Assembly: GCF_014196505.1 (NCBI RefSeq)
Contig: NZ_JACIDW010000004.1
Span: 62,001-126,000 of the forward strand
Length of the DNA: 64,000 bases
Direction of reading: 5' to 3'
Origin: Rhizobium metallidurans
GTDB lineage: Bacteria > Pseudomonadota > Alphaproteobacteria > Rhizobiales > Rhizobiaceae
The translations under genes and the position numbers were made by a program. Each line of letters starts with the position of its first letter. Position 1 is the stretch's first letter. The notes under the pieces are model-generated. The model had not been told where the DNA came from. It searched no databases and saw nothing but the letters and a program-made list of their open reading frames with translations. Below, in pieces: positions 54,401 to 63,321 of the stretch.

Positions 54401-54928
54401 CCTTTGTCCTTCCTGCGCGACGAACTGCGCGCCATCGGCATCACCCGCAGCGTCGACCTGCTCAAAGTGCCGAGCGGCCGCTGGGTGACGATCGCCGGCC
54501 TCGTCCTGGTGCGCCAGCGTCCTGGCTCCGCCAAGGGCGTGATCTTCATGACGCTGGAAGACGAAACCGGCGTCGCCAATGCCATCGTCTGGCCGAAGAC
54601 CTTCGAGAAATACCGCGCCATCGTCATGGGCGCCCGGCTCGTCAAGATCCGCGGCAAGCTGCAGAGCCAGAGCGGAGTGATCCATACCGTCGTCGATCAC
54701 ATCGAGGACATGACGCACGCCCTGGGACTACTGCAGAAGGAAGCGGATCGCTTCGGCGCCTGCGACCGCTCGGACGAAGCGCGCCGACCAACCGCCGACC
54801 CCCGGCAGAAGAAGCTCAACGAGACATTGGAAAAGGCGGTGATGGAAAAAAGAATGACCAGGCGGGATAACTGCAGCCGGGATGAAGCGACGGCGTCGGT
54901 CATGCCGAAGGGCCGGAATTTTCATTGA
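51482..54928 (+). CDS. dnaE2: error-prone DNA polymerase III alpha subunit DnaE2 (ImuC)
   Basis: This 1148-residue C-family polymerase carries out translesion synthesis after DNA damage. The PHP domain starts [44 protein letters not shown] (residues 5-50). The catalytic Asp pair is in [20 protein letters not shown] (from about residue 404), and the third Asp is in [14 protein letters not shown] (about 555). A tandem helix-hairpin-helix and an OB domain (about 1000-1090, [30 protein letters not shown]) follow. The ATG overlaps the imuB stop (ATGA). Expression should follow the LexA box ahead of imuA. Confidence 0.96.
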   Translation: MTRAFFEIGAKTNFSFLEGASKPEEMVLQAAILGLGGIGIADRNSVAGVVRAHAQAKALLKKFERKEKGLLEKGERPEDVLDPVRLQPGARLVFSDGTPDILAYPQNRKGWAHLCRLLSAGNLRAEKGNCVLMEEDLMEWGDQMMLAVVPNPVVADDPQRCDTFEACVGRLRARFRDKLYMTMTSAYDGRDRRVFAVISILAARNRVPLIASNQPLYHDTTRRPLSDIVTSIREHVPIPEAGFLLAPNAERYLKDEREMRRLFRDFPDAVENTEKFFARLNFCLDELKHNYPDENDAGETPYETLERLTWAGAARRFPEGIEEKTREQIVYELDLVRQKQYAPYFLTVHRIIMHARYELKILCQGRGSAANSVICYCLEVTEVNPKKSVLLFDRFMSTDRDEPPDIDVDFEHDRREEVIQHIYKRYGKEHAGLTAAVTSYRTRSAGREVAKAFGLSEDVQSAIGSLVWGWSDDKLSEREARAAGLDTGNPVTNHVLQYASELLSFPRHLTQHVGGFVITRDRLDEVVPIMNTAMPDRYMIEWDKDDLDNLKILKVDVLALGMLTCLRKAFDLLLLHYDVKKTLADLGNDKHEDEAPVYDMMCRADTLGVFQIESRAQMSMLPRLRPRVFYDLVIEVAIVRPGPIQGDMVHPYLRRREQEKLNIPIEYPSEELKEVLKRTLGVPLFQEQAMQIAITAAGFEPAEADQLRRAMATFKRTGTIGNFQQRFIDGMVSKKYPREFAQQCFNQIKGFGEYGFPESHAASFALLVYASSWIKAYYPDIFCAAMLNSQPMGFYAPAQLVRDAREHGVEIRPVDINSSDWDCLLEEGRFDSRRIDFRHREMSDVIKANHAVRLGFRQVKGLSETSIKEKLMANRGGGYMSIRDLWLRSGLDKSDIERLADADAFNSIGLSRREALWAVRALDVKSAVERLPLFDQASHLDLQVEPQAKLPEMLPGEQVVEDYRYLSLSLKAHPLSFLRDELRAIGITRSVDLLKVPSGRWVTIAGLVLVRQRPGSAKGVIFMTLEDETGVANAIVWPKTFEKYRAIVMGARLVKIRGKLQSQSGVIHTVVDHIEDMTHALGLLQKEADRFGACDRSDEARRPTADPRQKKLNETLEKAVMEKRMTRRDNCSRDEATASVMPKGRNFH

Positions 54929-55052
54929 TTTTCAATAGCAGGTCCTCTCCGATACCCGCAAACGAAGAGGCGCCCGCTTCGGCTGGATCAAAAGCCATCC
55001 GGTTGGCGGGCGAAGCGGAAGCGACGGAGTATGAATCTTTCTTGACAACAAG

Positions 55053-55074
55053 CGTCTTCTTTAGCAAAAAGACG
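55053..55074 (+). promoter_or_regulatory. hairpin/operator-like repeat upstream of bfd
   Basis: CGTCTTCTTT and AAAAAGACG pair over nine base pairs with one bulged C and an AGC loop. The element lies 30 bases before the bfd start and just after a TTGACA box (55042-55047). In an iron-storage operon an iron-responsive operator is plausible; it does not match a complete Irr or RirA consensus that I can recognise. Confidence 0.4.
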
Positions 55075-55103
55075 ATAGTCATTGTCATGTTTGGAATGAA
55101 GAC

Positions 55104-55415
55104 GTGCTTGTCTGCAGTTGCAACTATATAACCGACACCGAGATCCGGGAGGTTATCAACAGCCTTCTCGATGAGGACTGTTGGCAGCTCATTGTCCCTG
55201 CGAAAGTCTACCACGCCATGGAGAAACGCGGTCGCTGTTGCGGTTGCTTCCCCAACGTGGTCGATATCATCATTCAGACGACCGAGGACTATCACGCCCG
55301 TCGGCACTCGACGGATGCCGAAATATTTGATTTCATGTCTCGCCTCAGAAACTTCCATGAAGAAAACAGGAGAGCGGACATTGAAAGGCGACAAAAAAGT
55401 CATCGAGCGGCTTAA
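55104..55415 (+). CDS. bfd: bacterioferritin-associated ferredoxin
   Basis: This 103-residue protein binds a [2Fe-2S] cluster through Cys in [10 protein letters not shown] (positions 4 and 6) and RCCGCFPNV (about 45-48), the Bfd fold. It donates electrons to bacterioferritin to release stored iron. The C-terminal 35 residues beyond the cluster domain are polar and less conserved. The start is GTG 55104, with GGAATGAAG upstream. Its 3' end overlaps the bfr start region by 35 bases. Confidence 0.93.
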   Translation: MLVCSCNYITDTEIREVINSLLDEDCWQLIVPAKVYHAMEKRGRCCGCFPNVVDIIIQTTEDYHARRHSTDAEIFDFMSRLRNFHEENRRADIERRQKSHRAA

Positions 55416-55866
55416 CGAAGCCCTCTTTTTGGAACTCGGTGCTGTCAACCAGTATTGGGTTCACTACCGGCTCCTTGAGGATTGGGGTTACACCAAGCTC
55501 GCCAAGAAGGAGCGGGCTGAATCGATCGAAGAGATGCAGCATGCCGACAAGCTGGTTGCACGCATCATCTTCCTCGAAGGCCACCCCAACCTGCAGACGC
55601 TTGCGCCCTTGCGCATCGGCCAGAACGTCAAGGAAGTTTTGGAAGCGGATCTCGCCGGCGAATACGACGCCCGCACCGCCTACAAGAAATCCCGCGACAT
55701 CTGTCACGAGGCAGGCGACTACGTCTCCATGAAGCTCTTCGAAGAGCTCCTCATGGACGAGGAAGGCCACATCGACTTCCTCGAAACGCAACTCGAGCTG
55801 CTCGGCAAGATCGGCGAAGCCAAGTATGGCCAGCTGAATGCCGACTCGGCCAACGAAGCCGAATAA
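55381..55866 (+). CDS. bfr: bacterioferritin
   Basis: This 161-residue four-helix protein assembles into a 24-subunit haem-containing shell that oxidises and stores iron. Ferroxidase ligands are visible: Glu in [16 protein letters not shown] (about residue 18), Glu/His in [16 protein letters not shown] (about 51-54), the Glu in [11 protein letters not shown] (about 94) and the E-x2-H pair in [15 protein letters not shown] (about 127-130). The haem Met near residue 52 (EEMQHAD) is present. The start is TTG 55381, supported by AGGAGAG at six bases and by the usual [13 protein letters not shown]-terminus. It is co-transcribed and overlapping with bfd. Confidence 0.95.
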   Translation: MKGDKKVIERLNEALFLELGAVNQYWVHYRLLEDWGYTKLAKKERAESIEEMQHADKLVARIIFLEGHPNLQTLAPLRIGQNVKEVLEADLAGEYDARTAYKKSRDICHEAGDYVSMKLFEELLMDEEGHIDFLETQLELLGKIGEAKYGQLNADSANEAE

Positions 55867-55922
55867 TCACGCAACAGGAGCCGGCCGCCTCTGGCTGCCG
55901 GCTCTCATCAGTAGCCATCCAA

Positions 55923-56453
55923 TCAGGCAGCGGGCAATCCCGCGAGATGCCCGAACTCGCCGACCACTTGTTCGTAGACACCGCGCTTGAAGGACACGAT
56001 CAGCCCCGGCAGCTCCGCCATCGGCTTCCAGTCCCAAGCATCGAATTCCGCCAAATGTCCGCCGGGCGGCGGGTTGATGGCGATTTCGCTCTCATCGCCC
56101 TCGAAGCGGAAGGCGAACCAGCGCTGCGTCTGTCCACGAAACTTGCCCTTCAGTCCGATACCGATCAGCTGCGGCGGCAGATCGTAGTTGATCCAGTTCT
56201 TCGCCTCGGCAAGCAGCGTCACCGTCTTCATCCCCGTCTCTTCGTAGAGCTCGCGATAGGCCGCCGTCAGCGGGTCCTCGCCCTTGTCGATGCCGCCCTG
56301 CGGCATCTGCCAGAGCTGCGGCGAGCCGTCATATTCCGAATTCTCCGCCGGAATCCGGCGACCGGCCCAGACGAGCCCGGCACGGTTGAGGATCATCACG
56401 CCGACGCAGGGGCGATAGGGCAGATCTTCGGCTTTAACGGTCGATTGGCTCAT
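55923..56453 (-). CDS. rppH: RNA pyrophosphohydrolase
   Basis: This 176-residue Nudix hydrolase removes pyrophosphate from the 5' end of mRNA, starting decay by 5'-monophosphate-sensing RNases. The Nudix box [23 protein letters not shown] (about residues 51-73) has the REx2EE core. The start [22 protein letters not shown] and the [15 protein letters not shown] segment match RppH rather than a generic Nudix protein. Start ATG 56453 has AGAGATAACC upstream; the longer frame to 56543 is not needed. It is 11 bases after the preceding gene, so an operon with it is likely. Confidence 0.92.
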   Translation of the reverse strand: MSQSTVKAEDLPYRPCVGVMILNRAGLVWAGRRIPAENSEYDGSPQLWQMPQGGIDKGEDPLTAAYRELYEETGMKTVTLLAEAKNWINYDLPPQLIGIGLKGKFRGQTQRWFAFRFEGDESEIAINPPPGGHLAEFDAWDWKPMAELPGLIVSFKRGVYEQVVGEFGHLAGLPAA

Positions 56454-56464
56454 GGTTATCTCTG

Positions 56465-57661
56465 CTAGGGTTTCTTCGTATCGTTGGCGAGCGCGGCAAC
56501 CCCGACGATTTCGATGCCGCGCATCGCCGCTTCTTCGGTCCATTTCGAAATGGCGTCGATGCTCTCGTCAAATGCCGCGGCAACGCCGATCGCCTGTCCG
56601 TTGCGCTTGGCCACGCGCTCGAGCTCATCGAGCTTGTTGGTGATCGCGTTGAAATCGACCTGCCCGTCGAGCTGCACGTCCGCGAAGGCGTAGGGCGTTT
56701 CCGTGCCCTTGGCGACCGCCGCGGTCTTCGACTGCGCCGAGGTGCCGTCGTCGAGAAACAGCAGTCCGCGCTTGCCTATGTCACGCATGACAGGCTCCAG
56801 CGCATTCGCATCCGAGAGAAAGCGGCCGCCCTGATAGTTCAGCACGCCGGTATAGTTGGTGATCTCACCCATCGCCCGGTGCAGGCTCTCGATATTCTGG
56901 GCCACGCTTTTCGACGTCAGCAACGTGTCCGGCCCAGGATCGTTCGCCGGATAATCGAAGGGCTCGAACGGCACCTGGATCATGATCTCATGGCCGGAGC
57001 GGCGCGCCTCCTGCATCCAGCGCTGCAAACTGTTGCCGCTGGCGGCAAACGCCAGCGTCACCTCCTCGGGCAGCGTCTGGATCGCCTTTTGCGTCCCGGT
57101 CTGACTAAGGCCAAGACCGCTGACGACGATCGCGATCCGCGTCCCCCGCGCGCCCGACCATGGCCGCGCATACTGATCCATGGGGCGGCGACCATCGGGA
57201 CCGATGATCGGCAGTCGTCCGAATGGCGACGCCTCGAGCAACGCATCGTTGGGTAGCGCGGCCATTCTCGGATCCTGCCCCACCTGCATGGCATCGACCA
57301 GGACGGGGCCGTTTCCGTCGCGGGGTTTCGGGCTGTACTTGGTCACCACCGAGCCGTCGCCCATGGTCGTCCGCTCGACATTGGCGCCGGACCGCGGATC
57401 GCTGCGCGCCATTCCGCCGGGAGGCGTCGCATCCGGGGAGGAGGGCTGCTGCGCGGTATCGGTTGGAACGACGGAGGGCTGCCCGCTGGCGGGCGGCGTC
57501 TCGCGCTCCAGGCCATCTCCGCGAAATGCGGTATAGAGCGAAAAGCCGCCGATCAGCACGAGACATAGCCCGGCGACCACCCGCCCCATGCGCAAGACAC
57601 CGGGGCGCTTGCCGCCGGGCTTGCGGTTCTGTCCAAGGGGCGCGTGCGGATCGGTGTTCAT
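56465..57661 (-). CDS. divergent polysaccharide deacetylase family protein (YibQ/DUF610-like)
   Basis: This 398-residue protein has one membrane segment near the N-terminus ([25 protein letters not shown], about residues 22-46). A Pro/Ser/Thr-rich low-complexity linker follows (about 50-110). The C-terminal divergent deacetylase domain has [32 protein letters not shown] (about 170-205), [27 protein letters not shown] and a late LFLDDGTS. It was probably periplasmic and membrane-anchored. Its place between ctpA and rppH on the same strand, next to envC, suggests a cell-envelope role. No deacetylase activity can be claimed. Confidence 0.85.
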   Translation of the reverse strand: MNTDPHAPLGQNRKPGGKRPGVLRMGRVVAGLCLVLIGGFSLYTAFRGDGLERETPPASGQPSVVPTDTAQQPSSPDATPPGGMARSDPRSGANVERTTMGDGSVVTKYSPKPRDGNGPVLVDAMQVGQDPRMAALPNDALLEASPFGRLPIIGPDGRRPMDQYARPWSGARGTRIAIVVSGLGLSQTGTQKAIQTLPEEVTLAFAASGNSLQRWMQEARRSGHEIMIQVPFEPFDYPANDPGPDTLLTSKSVAQNIESLHRAMGEITNYTGVLNYQGGRFLSDANALEPVMRDIGKRGLLFLDDGTSAQSKTAAVAKGTETPYAFADVQLDGQVDFNAITNKLDELERVAKRNGQAIGVAAAFDESIDAISKWTEEAAMRGIEIVGVAALANDTKKP

Positions 57662-57690
57662 TCTTCGGCTGCTTCCATCATCCGGACAGC

Positions 57691-57730
57691 AAAAAGGCGT
57701 CAGGCCGGATCATCATCCGGCCTGACGCCT
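57691..57730 (-). terminator. strong Rho-independent terminator after ctpA
   Basis: The 16-bp perfect stem AGGCGTCAGGCCGGAT / ATCCGGCCTGACGCCT has a four-base loop and a T-run on the minus strand. It lies 11 bases after the ctpA stop and 30 bases before the next gene. Confidence 0.95.
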
Positions 57731-57740
57731 CGTCTGATTG

Positions 57741-59063
57741 TTACTTGGCGCTGACGGCCTTTTCAGGATTCGGCGGGAAGGACGGGTCCGTCTTCTTGCC
57801 GCGCAGAAGGTCGAACGCGTAGTTGAGCTGAACGTCATCCTTCGGGTCCGGCGGCACGTAGGCAACGGAGCCCGAACCTTCGTCCGTCTCGCTCTGGCCC
57901 TTGATGTGGCCGCGCAGGGCGGATTCGCCCTCGGTCACCATCTTGCCCTTCAGATCGTCAGGCAGCGGCTCTTCGACCTTGATGTCGGGCGTGATGCCGG
58001 TGCCCTGGATCGAGCGGCCCGACGGCGTGTAGTAGAGTGCCGTCGTCAGGCGAAGCGCCCCGTTCTCGCCCAGCGGAATGATCGTCTGAACCGATCCCTT
58101 GCCGAAAGAGCGCGTGCCGAGAACCGTTGCACGACGCAGATCCTGCAGGGCGCCGGCGACGATCTCGGATGCCGAGGCCGATCCGCCGTTGATCAGAACC
58201 ACAACCGGCTTTCCGTCCGTCAGGTCGCCCGGGCCGGCATTGAAGCGGCGGGTTTCATCCGGATTGCGGCCACGCGTGGAAACCACTTCGCCACGCTGCA
58301 GAAGCGCATCCGAGACCTGGATCGCCTGGTCGAGCAGACCGCCCGGGTTGAGACGCAGATCGAGCACATAGCCCTTGAGCTTGTCGGCCGGAACGGCCTT
58401 CTTGATTTTCTCGATCGCCTTTTCCATGTCGGGATAGGTCTTCTCGGTAAACGAGATGATGCGCAGATATCCGACATCATCCTCGACGCGCGACTTGACC
58501 GCCTGAACGGCCACGACATCGCGAACGATCGTCAGTTGGATCGGCTTGTCAGCGCCCTTGCGGATCAGCGTCAGCTTGATCGGCGTGTTGATCGCGCCGC
58601 GCATCTTCTCGACGGCATCCTCGAGCTTCAATCCACGCACCGACTGCCCGTCGATCTCGGAGATAAAGTCGCCGGCGAGAACACCCGCCTTGGCGGCTGG
58701 CGTATCGTCGATCGGCGTGATGACCTTGACCATATCCTCTTCCATCGTGACTTCGATGCCGAGGCCGCCGAACTCGCCCTTGGTCTGGGTCTGCATGTCC
58801 GCCGCGTCCTTGGCGTTCATGTAGCTCGAATGCGGGTCAAGCGACGACAGCATGCCGTTGATGGCATTTTCGATCAGCTTGTCTTCGGCCGGCGGCGTCA
58901 CGTACTGGGCGCGAACACGCTCGAACACGTCACCGAAAACGGACAGTTCCTTGTAGGTCGACGCCCCCGCCGCTTCCGCGGGCACACCGGCGGAATAGAT
59001 GACGCTCATGGCCGTCGCACCCATCAATGCGCCAACCAGAACAAGAGAAGCCCTACGAATCAT
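57741..59063 (-). CDS. ctpA: S41 family carboxy-terminal processing peptidase
   Basis: This 440-residue periplasmic serine protease trims or degrades periplasmic proteins. A signal peptide (MIRRASLVLVGALMGATAMSV to about residue 33) is followed by a PDZ domain (about 90-165, GEFGGLGIEVTMEEDMVKVITPIDDTPAAKAGVLAGDFISEIDG). The catalytic core has RLNPGGLLDQAI, the Ser in NGGSASASEIVAGALQD, and the Lys in GTRSFGKGSVQTII (about residue 335). The C-terminal tail is Gly/Asp-rich. The ATG at 59063 overlaps the end of envC by 11 bases, so the pair is translationally coupled. Confidence 0.95.
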   Translation of the reverse strand: MIRRASLVLVGALMGATAMSVIYSAGVPAEAAGASTYKELSVFGDVFERVRAQYVTPPAEDKLIENAINGMLSSLDPHSSYMNAKDAADMQTQTKGEFGGLGIEVTMEEDMVKVITPIDDTPAAKAGVLAGDFISEIDGQSVRGLKLEDAVEKMRGAINTPIKLTLIRKGADKPIQLTIVRDVVAVQAVKSRVEDDVGYLRIISFTEKTYPDMEKAIEKIKKAVPADKLKGYVLDLRLNPGGLLDQAIQVSDALLQRGEVVSTRGRNPDETRRFNAGPGDLTDGKPVVVLINGGSASASEIVAGALQDLRRATVLGTRSFGKGSVQTIIPLGENGALRLTTALYYTPSGRSIQGTGITPDIKVEEPLPDDLKGKMVTEGESALRGHIKGQSETDEGSGSVAYVPPDPKDDVQLNYAFDLLRGKKTDPSFPPNPEKAVSAK

Positions 59064-60486
59064 TGCGTGCCTTTCCGGTGTCTCTAGCGGTCCACCATGG
59101 TCGGGAATCGACCGGTTTTCCGTCTTTTCGAAATTCAATGTAAAGCGTTGGCCGGTTTGTTTCCAGCGCCAATGCTGTCGCACTGGCCACTCTTTTCGCA
59201 CCCATCACCGCAAGCGGTTCGCCAGCGAAAACAAACTTGCCCTGCCGCGCGTTCATGGTCTCCATTCCGGAGAGAACCAGGTGATATCCGTCGCCGGCAT
59301 CGAGGATGATCATCTGCCCGTAGCTGCGAAACGCGCCGGCATAGACGATCAGGCCGTCCGCGGGCGCGGTAACCACCGTTCCCGGATTGGTCGCGAGCGT
59401 TATACCCATCGCCTCGTGACCTGTTCCATCGGCATCGCCGAACTGGCGCAGCATATCGCCGGCGACAGGCAGCTCCAGCTTGGCCTTCAATTCTCCAAAC
59501 GGATATGCGGGCGCAATGCGGTTTTTATCGGGCACCCCGCTGTCGGCCAGAGCCTTGGCCTGCGCGCGTTGCTCATCCGTCAACAGCCTGCGATTTTCTT
59601 CCGCCTGACGCGCCGCCGCGGTGGCTTCGCGAACCGAGGAAATCTCGCTTTCCATCGATGCCACAAGGCTTTCCAGGCTGGTCGCCTTGCCGGCGAGTTC
59701 TTCCGCACGCTGGCGCTCGGCGTTGAGCTCGGCGGTATTGCTCTGGCTCAGTTTTTCGTTCTCGGCGAGAAGCAAATCCATTCGCCGCTCTTCCTCGAGA
59801 CTGTTCGCTATCGTCGTCGTCAAACCGGCCTTCTCGGCAGCGCTTGCCGCCTGCAACGAGGCCAGATTGCCGAGATCGGCGGCGAGCTTGTCCGTCTCCT
59901 TGCGGATACCCGGCACCACGGCGCCGAGCAGGATTGCGCTGCGCACCGAGGCAAGCGCGTCATCGGGCGTCACCAGAAGCGCCGGCGGCGGATTGCGCCC
60001 CATTCGCTGGAGCGCCGCAAGCACTTCGGCAAGCACCCCGCGACGCTCGCGCAGAGACTGGCGCACCACATCCTCCTTGACGCCGAGGTCGGCGAGTTTC
60101 TTCTCGCTCTCCAGTATCTTCTTTTCCAGCGACTTGCGCCGGGCGGCGGAATCGATCAGCGCCTGACGGACACTGCTGGTGCTCTTGTCCAGATCCTCGA
60201 TGCTCTTCTGCAGCTCCGCGACCTTGCTGGAAGAGAGGTTGATGGTCTTCGACAACGCATCCAGTTCGGTTCGCGTCTGGTCCCGCTTCTTCTCCAGCTC
60301 GACAGCTGGATCGGGTGCGACAGCCGCCGCCGGCGCATCCGTCGCCTGCGGGTTCGGTTGCGAGGCACCCGGCTGTTCTTGCGCCAGAGCGGACACGCGC
60401 CCCGATACGCCGATCACCGACGCGGCAAGGCCAGCCACGGCAACCGACAGGATCAGATAGCTTCGCTTGGATGCAGGTGTCGGCAT
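59053..60486 (-). CDS. envC: EnvC-like murein hydrolase activator with degenerate LytM domain
   Basis: This 477-residue periplasmic protein has a signal peptide (to about residue 36). A long coiled coil follows (about 62-300, with QAEENRRLLTDEQRAQAKALADSG at its end). The C-terminal LytM/M23 domain (about 335-465) lacks zinc ligands: where active enzymes have HxGxD the sequence is AMGIT, and the HxH position reads YHLVLSG. This is the EnvC pattern, in which the domain activates amidases instead of cutting peptidoglycan. It overlaps ctpA by 11 bases. The FtsEX partner genes are not in the window. Confidence 0.9.
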   Translation of the reverse strand: MPTPASKRSYLILSVAVAGLAASVIGVSGRVSALAQEQPGASQPNPQATDAPAAAVAPDPAVELEKKRDQTRTELDALSKTINLSSSKVAELQKSIEDLDKSTSSVRQALIDSAARRKSLEKKILESEKKLADLGVKEDVVRQSLRERRGVLAEVLAALQRMGRNPPPALLVTPDDALASVRSAILLGAVVPGIRKETDKLAADLGNLASLQAASAAEKAGLTTTIANSLEEERRMDLLLAENEKLSQSNTAELNAERQRAEELAGKATSLESLVASMESEISSVREATAAARQAEENRRLLTDEQRAQAKALADSGVPDKNRIAPAYPFGELKAKLELPVAGDMLRQFGDADGTGHEAMGITLATNPGTVVTAPADGLIVYAGAFRSYGQMIILDAGDGYHLVLSGMETMNARQGKFVFAGEPLAVMGAKRVASATALALETNRPTLYIEFRKDGKPVDSRPWWTARDTGKARNDS

Positions 60487-60607
60487 GCCGATCGGTAAAT
60501 CCTCTTAAACCGCGCGGAGATTAAGCTGATTTGACCGTCTTTGCCAGAAAGATTGAGGCCTGCCGCCCGATCGCGCAAGACACACCTGCGTGAATGATCG
60601 TGAGCAC

Positions 60608-61090
60608 TCAGACACGATGGTATGGATGACCGGACAGGATCGTCACGGCGCGATAAAGCTGTTCCGCGATCAGCGTTCGGACGAGTTGGTGCGGCCAGGT
60701 CATCTTGCCCAGGCATAGGGTTGCGTCGGCACGATCGTAGAGCGCCGGATCAAGTCCATCGGCGCCGCCGATCGCGATCAGTATCTCGCGCTTGCCCTGG
60801 TCGCGGTAATTGCCGAGAAGATTGGCGAAGCCTTCGCTGTCGAGCGCCTTGCCGCGCTCGTCGAGAAGAATGAGAATACCGCCATCCGCCAGCGACTTCT
60901 GCAGCATGGCCGCTTCCTCGCGCTTGCGTGTATCGGCGTTTGAGGCGCGACTTTCGGCGACTTCGACAACACGGGAGAATTCAAGGCCGATTGCCGGACC
61001 GGCCTTGGCGAAACGGTCGAAGTAACGCGCCGCAAGATCCTTCTCCGGGCCGGATTTGAGCCGCCCCACGGCAAAAAGACCAACGCGCAT
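60608..61090 (-). CDS. rlmH: 23S rRNA (pseudouridine1915-N3)-methyltransferase
   Basis: This 160-residue SPOUT methyltransferase modifies pseudouridine 1915 in helix 69 of 23S rRNA. The start is MRVGLFAVGRLKSGPEKDLAARYFDRFAK. The SAM-binding trefoil contains LLDERGKALDSEGFANLL and ILIAIGGADGLDPALYDRADATLCLGKMTWPHQLVRTLIAEQLYRAVTILSGHPYHR. Start ATG 61090 was chosen over the frame start at 61174. rsfS lies upstream on the same strand, a common alphaproteobacterial order. Confidence 0.95.
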   Translation of the reverse strand: MRVGLFAVGRLKSGPEKDLAARYFDRFAKAGPAIGLEFSRVVEVAESRASNADTRKREEAAMLQKSLADGGILILLDERGKALDSEGFANLLGNYRDQGKREILIAIGGADGLDPALYDRADATLCLGKMTWPHQLVRTLIAEQLYRAVTILSGHPYHRV

Positions 61091-61221
61091 ATGTCCGCTC
61101 CTGCTATCAGGCTTTTCGCGGCTCAAAGGTGCCGCAAGCCGGGGCGAGCGCGCCGCCGGCCCAATCACAGCCATCTATCAGGCGCCGGACGCAGCGTCCA
61201 GACGGCCCGCCAGCAGACCTA

Positions 61222-61662
61222 TCAGTGCAACGTCTCGTCCATATCGGGAGCCGCCCACATCTTTTCGATGTTGTAGAACTCGCGAACTTCAGGACGGAAG
61301 ACATGCACGATGACATCGCCGGTATCGATCAGGATCCAATCGCCGGCATCCTGGCCTTCGACCCGGGCGGAGCCGAAGCCCTCATCCTTCAGATCGCTGA
61401 GCAGGTGGTCGGCAATCGCCATGACATGGCGGCTCGAGCGGCCCGAGACAACGACCATGAAGTCGCCGAGCGCCGATTTTCCGGCAATGTCGATGGAAAC
61501 GATATCTTCAGCTTTGGAGTCCTCGAGGCTGACGAGGACGGTGTGCAGGGCGCGGGCAGCGGCATCAACGCCACGTTCCGGGCTCTTTGGGACAACGACT
61601 TTCGTGCTTCCCTTTGCGTGTACTGTTGTCAGTGCTTTCCCTTTCTCGGAATCACAAAGCAT
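61222..61662 (-). CDS. rsfS: ribosome silencing factor RsfS
   Basis: This 146-residue protein binds ribosomal protein L14 and blocks subunit joining during nutrient downshift. The conserved core is KAEDIVSIDIAGKSALGDFMVVVSGRSSRHVMAIADHLL (about 48-86) with GWILIDTGDVIVHVF-like DAGDWILIDTGDVIVHVFRPEVREFYNIEKMW near the end. The start is unsure: ATG 61662 (MLCDSEKGKAL) was used. The conserved part begins at TTVHAKG, preceded by AAAGGG, which would need a rare CTG start near 61632. Confidence 0.92.
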   Translation of the reverse strand: MLCDSEKGKALTTVHAKGSTKVVVPKSPERGVDAAARALHTVLVSLEDSKAEDIVSIDIAGKSALGDFMVVVSGRSSRHVMAIADHLLSDLKDEGFGSARVEGQDAGDWILIDTGDVIVHVFRPEVREFYNIEKMWAAPDMDETLH

Positions 61663-61869
61663 GCACATCACTGATTTGGAAAACCAAATCATGATTAAGA
61701 TAGGCACCGAACCATAAATGTTTCAAGACGCCCGCGATCACAAAGCATGAATGCCGGATTTGGCGCGGCAGCAACGGATGGCTCAGCCTTCAAGTGCATC
61801 CTGCCGGGCTGTGTACAGTTGTGACCGCCCTGCGTAAAGTGATGCTTCGTCCCAGATGCGAAGATCGAC

Positions 61870-62250
61870 ATGAAGAACAGCTCCGAAAACACGCTTGTCC
61901 CGGTACTCCGCATCAGTTTTCCGCATGAGGACCGCCTGGGGCGCGGCAAGATGGAACTGCTGGAGCACATCAGGGAAACCGGCTCGATCTCCGCCGGCGG
62001 CCGCGCGATGGACATGTCCTACCGCCGCGCCTGGCTGCTGGTCAGCGAAATGAACAGGATGTTCAAGCATCCGGTCGTGGAATCGCAACGCGGCGGCCAG
62101 AAGGGCGGCGGCGCGGCGCTGACGGCTTTCGGCGAGGAGCTGTTGGCACGCTTTCGGCAGATGGAACGGACGATCCTGACAACGCTGGCCGACGATCTTG
62201 CCTGGCTGGAGAGCAACCGCGTGATCGACGGCACCGAACCGACCGGTTAA
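61870..62250 (+). CDS. modE: ModE-like winged-helix regulator without molybdate-binding domain
   Basis: This 126-residue protein is the LysR-type winged helix that forms the N-terminal half of ModE: LGRGKMELLEHIRETGSISAGGRAMDMSYRRAWLLVSEMNRMFKHPVVESQRGGQKGGGAALTAFGEELLARF (about residues 24-97). The C-terminal Mop/TOBE molybdate-binding pair of E. coli ModE is missing; the protein stops at VIDGTEPTG. It ends three bases from the modC stop, tail to tail. It may control the modABC genes, but how it senses molybdate is unclear. Confidence 0.88.
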   Translation: MKNSSENTLVPVLRISFPHEDRLGRGKMELLEHIRETGSISAGGRAMDMSYRRAWLLVSEMNRMFKHPVVESQRGGQKGGGAALTAFGEELLARFRQMERTILTTLADDLAWLESNRVIDGTEPTG

Positions 62251-62253
62251 GGG

Positions 62254-63321
62254 TTAAGGCTCCAGCGCAACCGTCTTGATGATGGCGAAGACCGGCATCC
62301 CGGCCTGCAACGCCATGCGCTCTGCTGAAAAGCTGGTGATCCGGGACAGGATCGCATCACCGCCGCAATCGATTGTGACGTCGACGGTCGCATCGCCTGA
62401 AGAGGTCACCGCCAGGACGGTACCATCAAGCACGTTGAGCGCGCTCAGGCCTCGCGGCCTTTCCGTGGCAAGCATCACGTCGCGCGAGGGAATACGAACC
62501 CGAACCATTTTGCCCGGCGCAAGACCGGCATCGGGCACACGTAGCCGCACCGCCGCCATGGCGACGGTCGCCAGGCGGTGCCTGTTATCGACGGCCTCGA
62601 CCCACCCCTGCAACACGGCGCCAGCCTCGCGCCGGTCCAAGGATGCGGCGGGCAGGCTGAGTACCTCGGTCGCCGCTCCCACAGCCTTCACCCGGCCGTC
62701 CTGCATGACGACGACCTGATCGGCAAGCCGCGCCACCTCGGCCACGGAGTGGCTGACATAGACGATCGGAATATCCATCTCGTCGCGCAGACGCTCGAGG
62801 AACGGCATCACCTCGGCCTTGCGCGCTTCGTCGAGCGCCGCGAGCGGCTCGTCCATGAGCAGCAGGCGCGGTGACGACAGGAGCGCGCGGCCGATCGCCA
62901 CCCGCTGCTTCTCGCCGCCGGACAGGTGCTGCGGGCCGCGCCCGAGCAGCTTCTCGATATCGAGCAGGCCGACGATCCGCTCGAGGCTCTCCCGCGGCGC
63001 CCCCTTGGGCGCGAACCAGCGGCCATAGGTCAGGTTCTGGCGAACGGTCAGATGCGGAAACAGCCGCGCCTCCTGAAACACATAGCCGAACCGTCGGCGG
63101 TGCTTGGCCACGAAAACGCGCTTGGCGGTATCCGTCAGTGTTTCGCCGTCGAGGCTGATCTTGCCCTCATCGGGCCGTGTCAGCCCGGCGATCATCCGGA
63201 TCATCGAGGTCTTTCCCGAACCCGAACGGCCGAACAATGCGGTGATCCCGCGTTCCGACGTGAACCCCGCATCGAGAGAGAACTCGTCAAACCTGTGCTT
63301 TGCCTGAACCACGAGCGTCAT
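62254..63321 (-). CDS. modC: molybdate ABC transporter ATP-binding protein
   Basis: This 355-residue ATPase has Walker [10 protein letters not shown] (about residues 32-40), Q-loop [16 protein letters not shown], signature HLSGGEKQR and Walker [19 protein letters not shown]-terminal Mop/TOBE domain (about 290-350, [42 protein letters not shown]) may bind molybdate and inhibit transport. The ATG overlaps the modB stop (ATGA). Confidence 0.95.
   Translation of the reverse strand: MTLVVQAKHRFDEFSLDAGFTSERGITALFGRSGSGKTSMIRMIAGLTRPDEGKISLDGETLTDTAKRVFVAKHRRRFGYVFQEARLFPHLTVRQNLTYGRWFAPKGAPRESLERIVGLLDIEKLLGRGPQHLSGGEKQRVAIGRALLSSPRLLLMDEPLAALDEARKAEVMPFLERLRDEMDIPIVYVSHSVAEVARLADQVVVMQDGRVKAVGAATEVLSLPAASLDRREAGAVLQGWVEAVDNRHRLATVAMAAVRLRVPDAGLAPGKMVRVRIPSRDVMLATERPRGLSALNVLDGTVLAVTSSGDATVDVTIDCGGDAILSRITSFSAERMALQAGMPVFAIIKTVALEP

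Noticed and set aside
54925..55131. A 68-codon plus-strand frame between dnaE2 and bfd
   Set aside because: It overlaps the regulatory gap and bfd start, has no ribosome binding site and no protein-like pattern.
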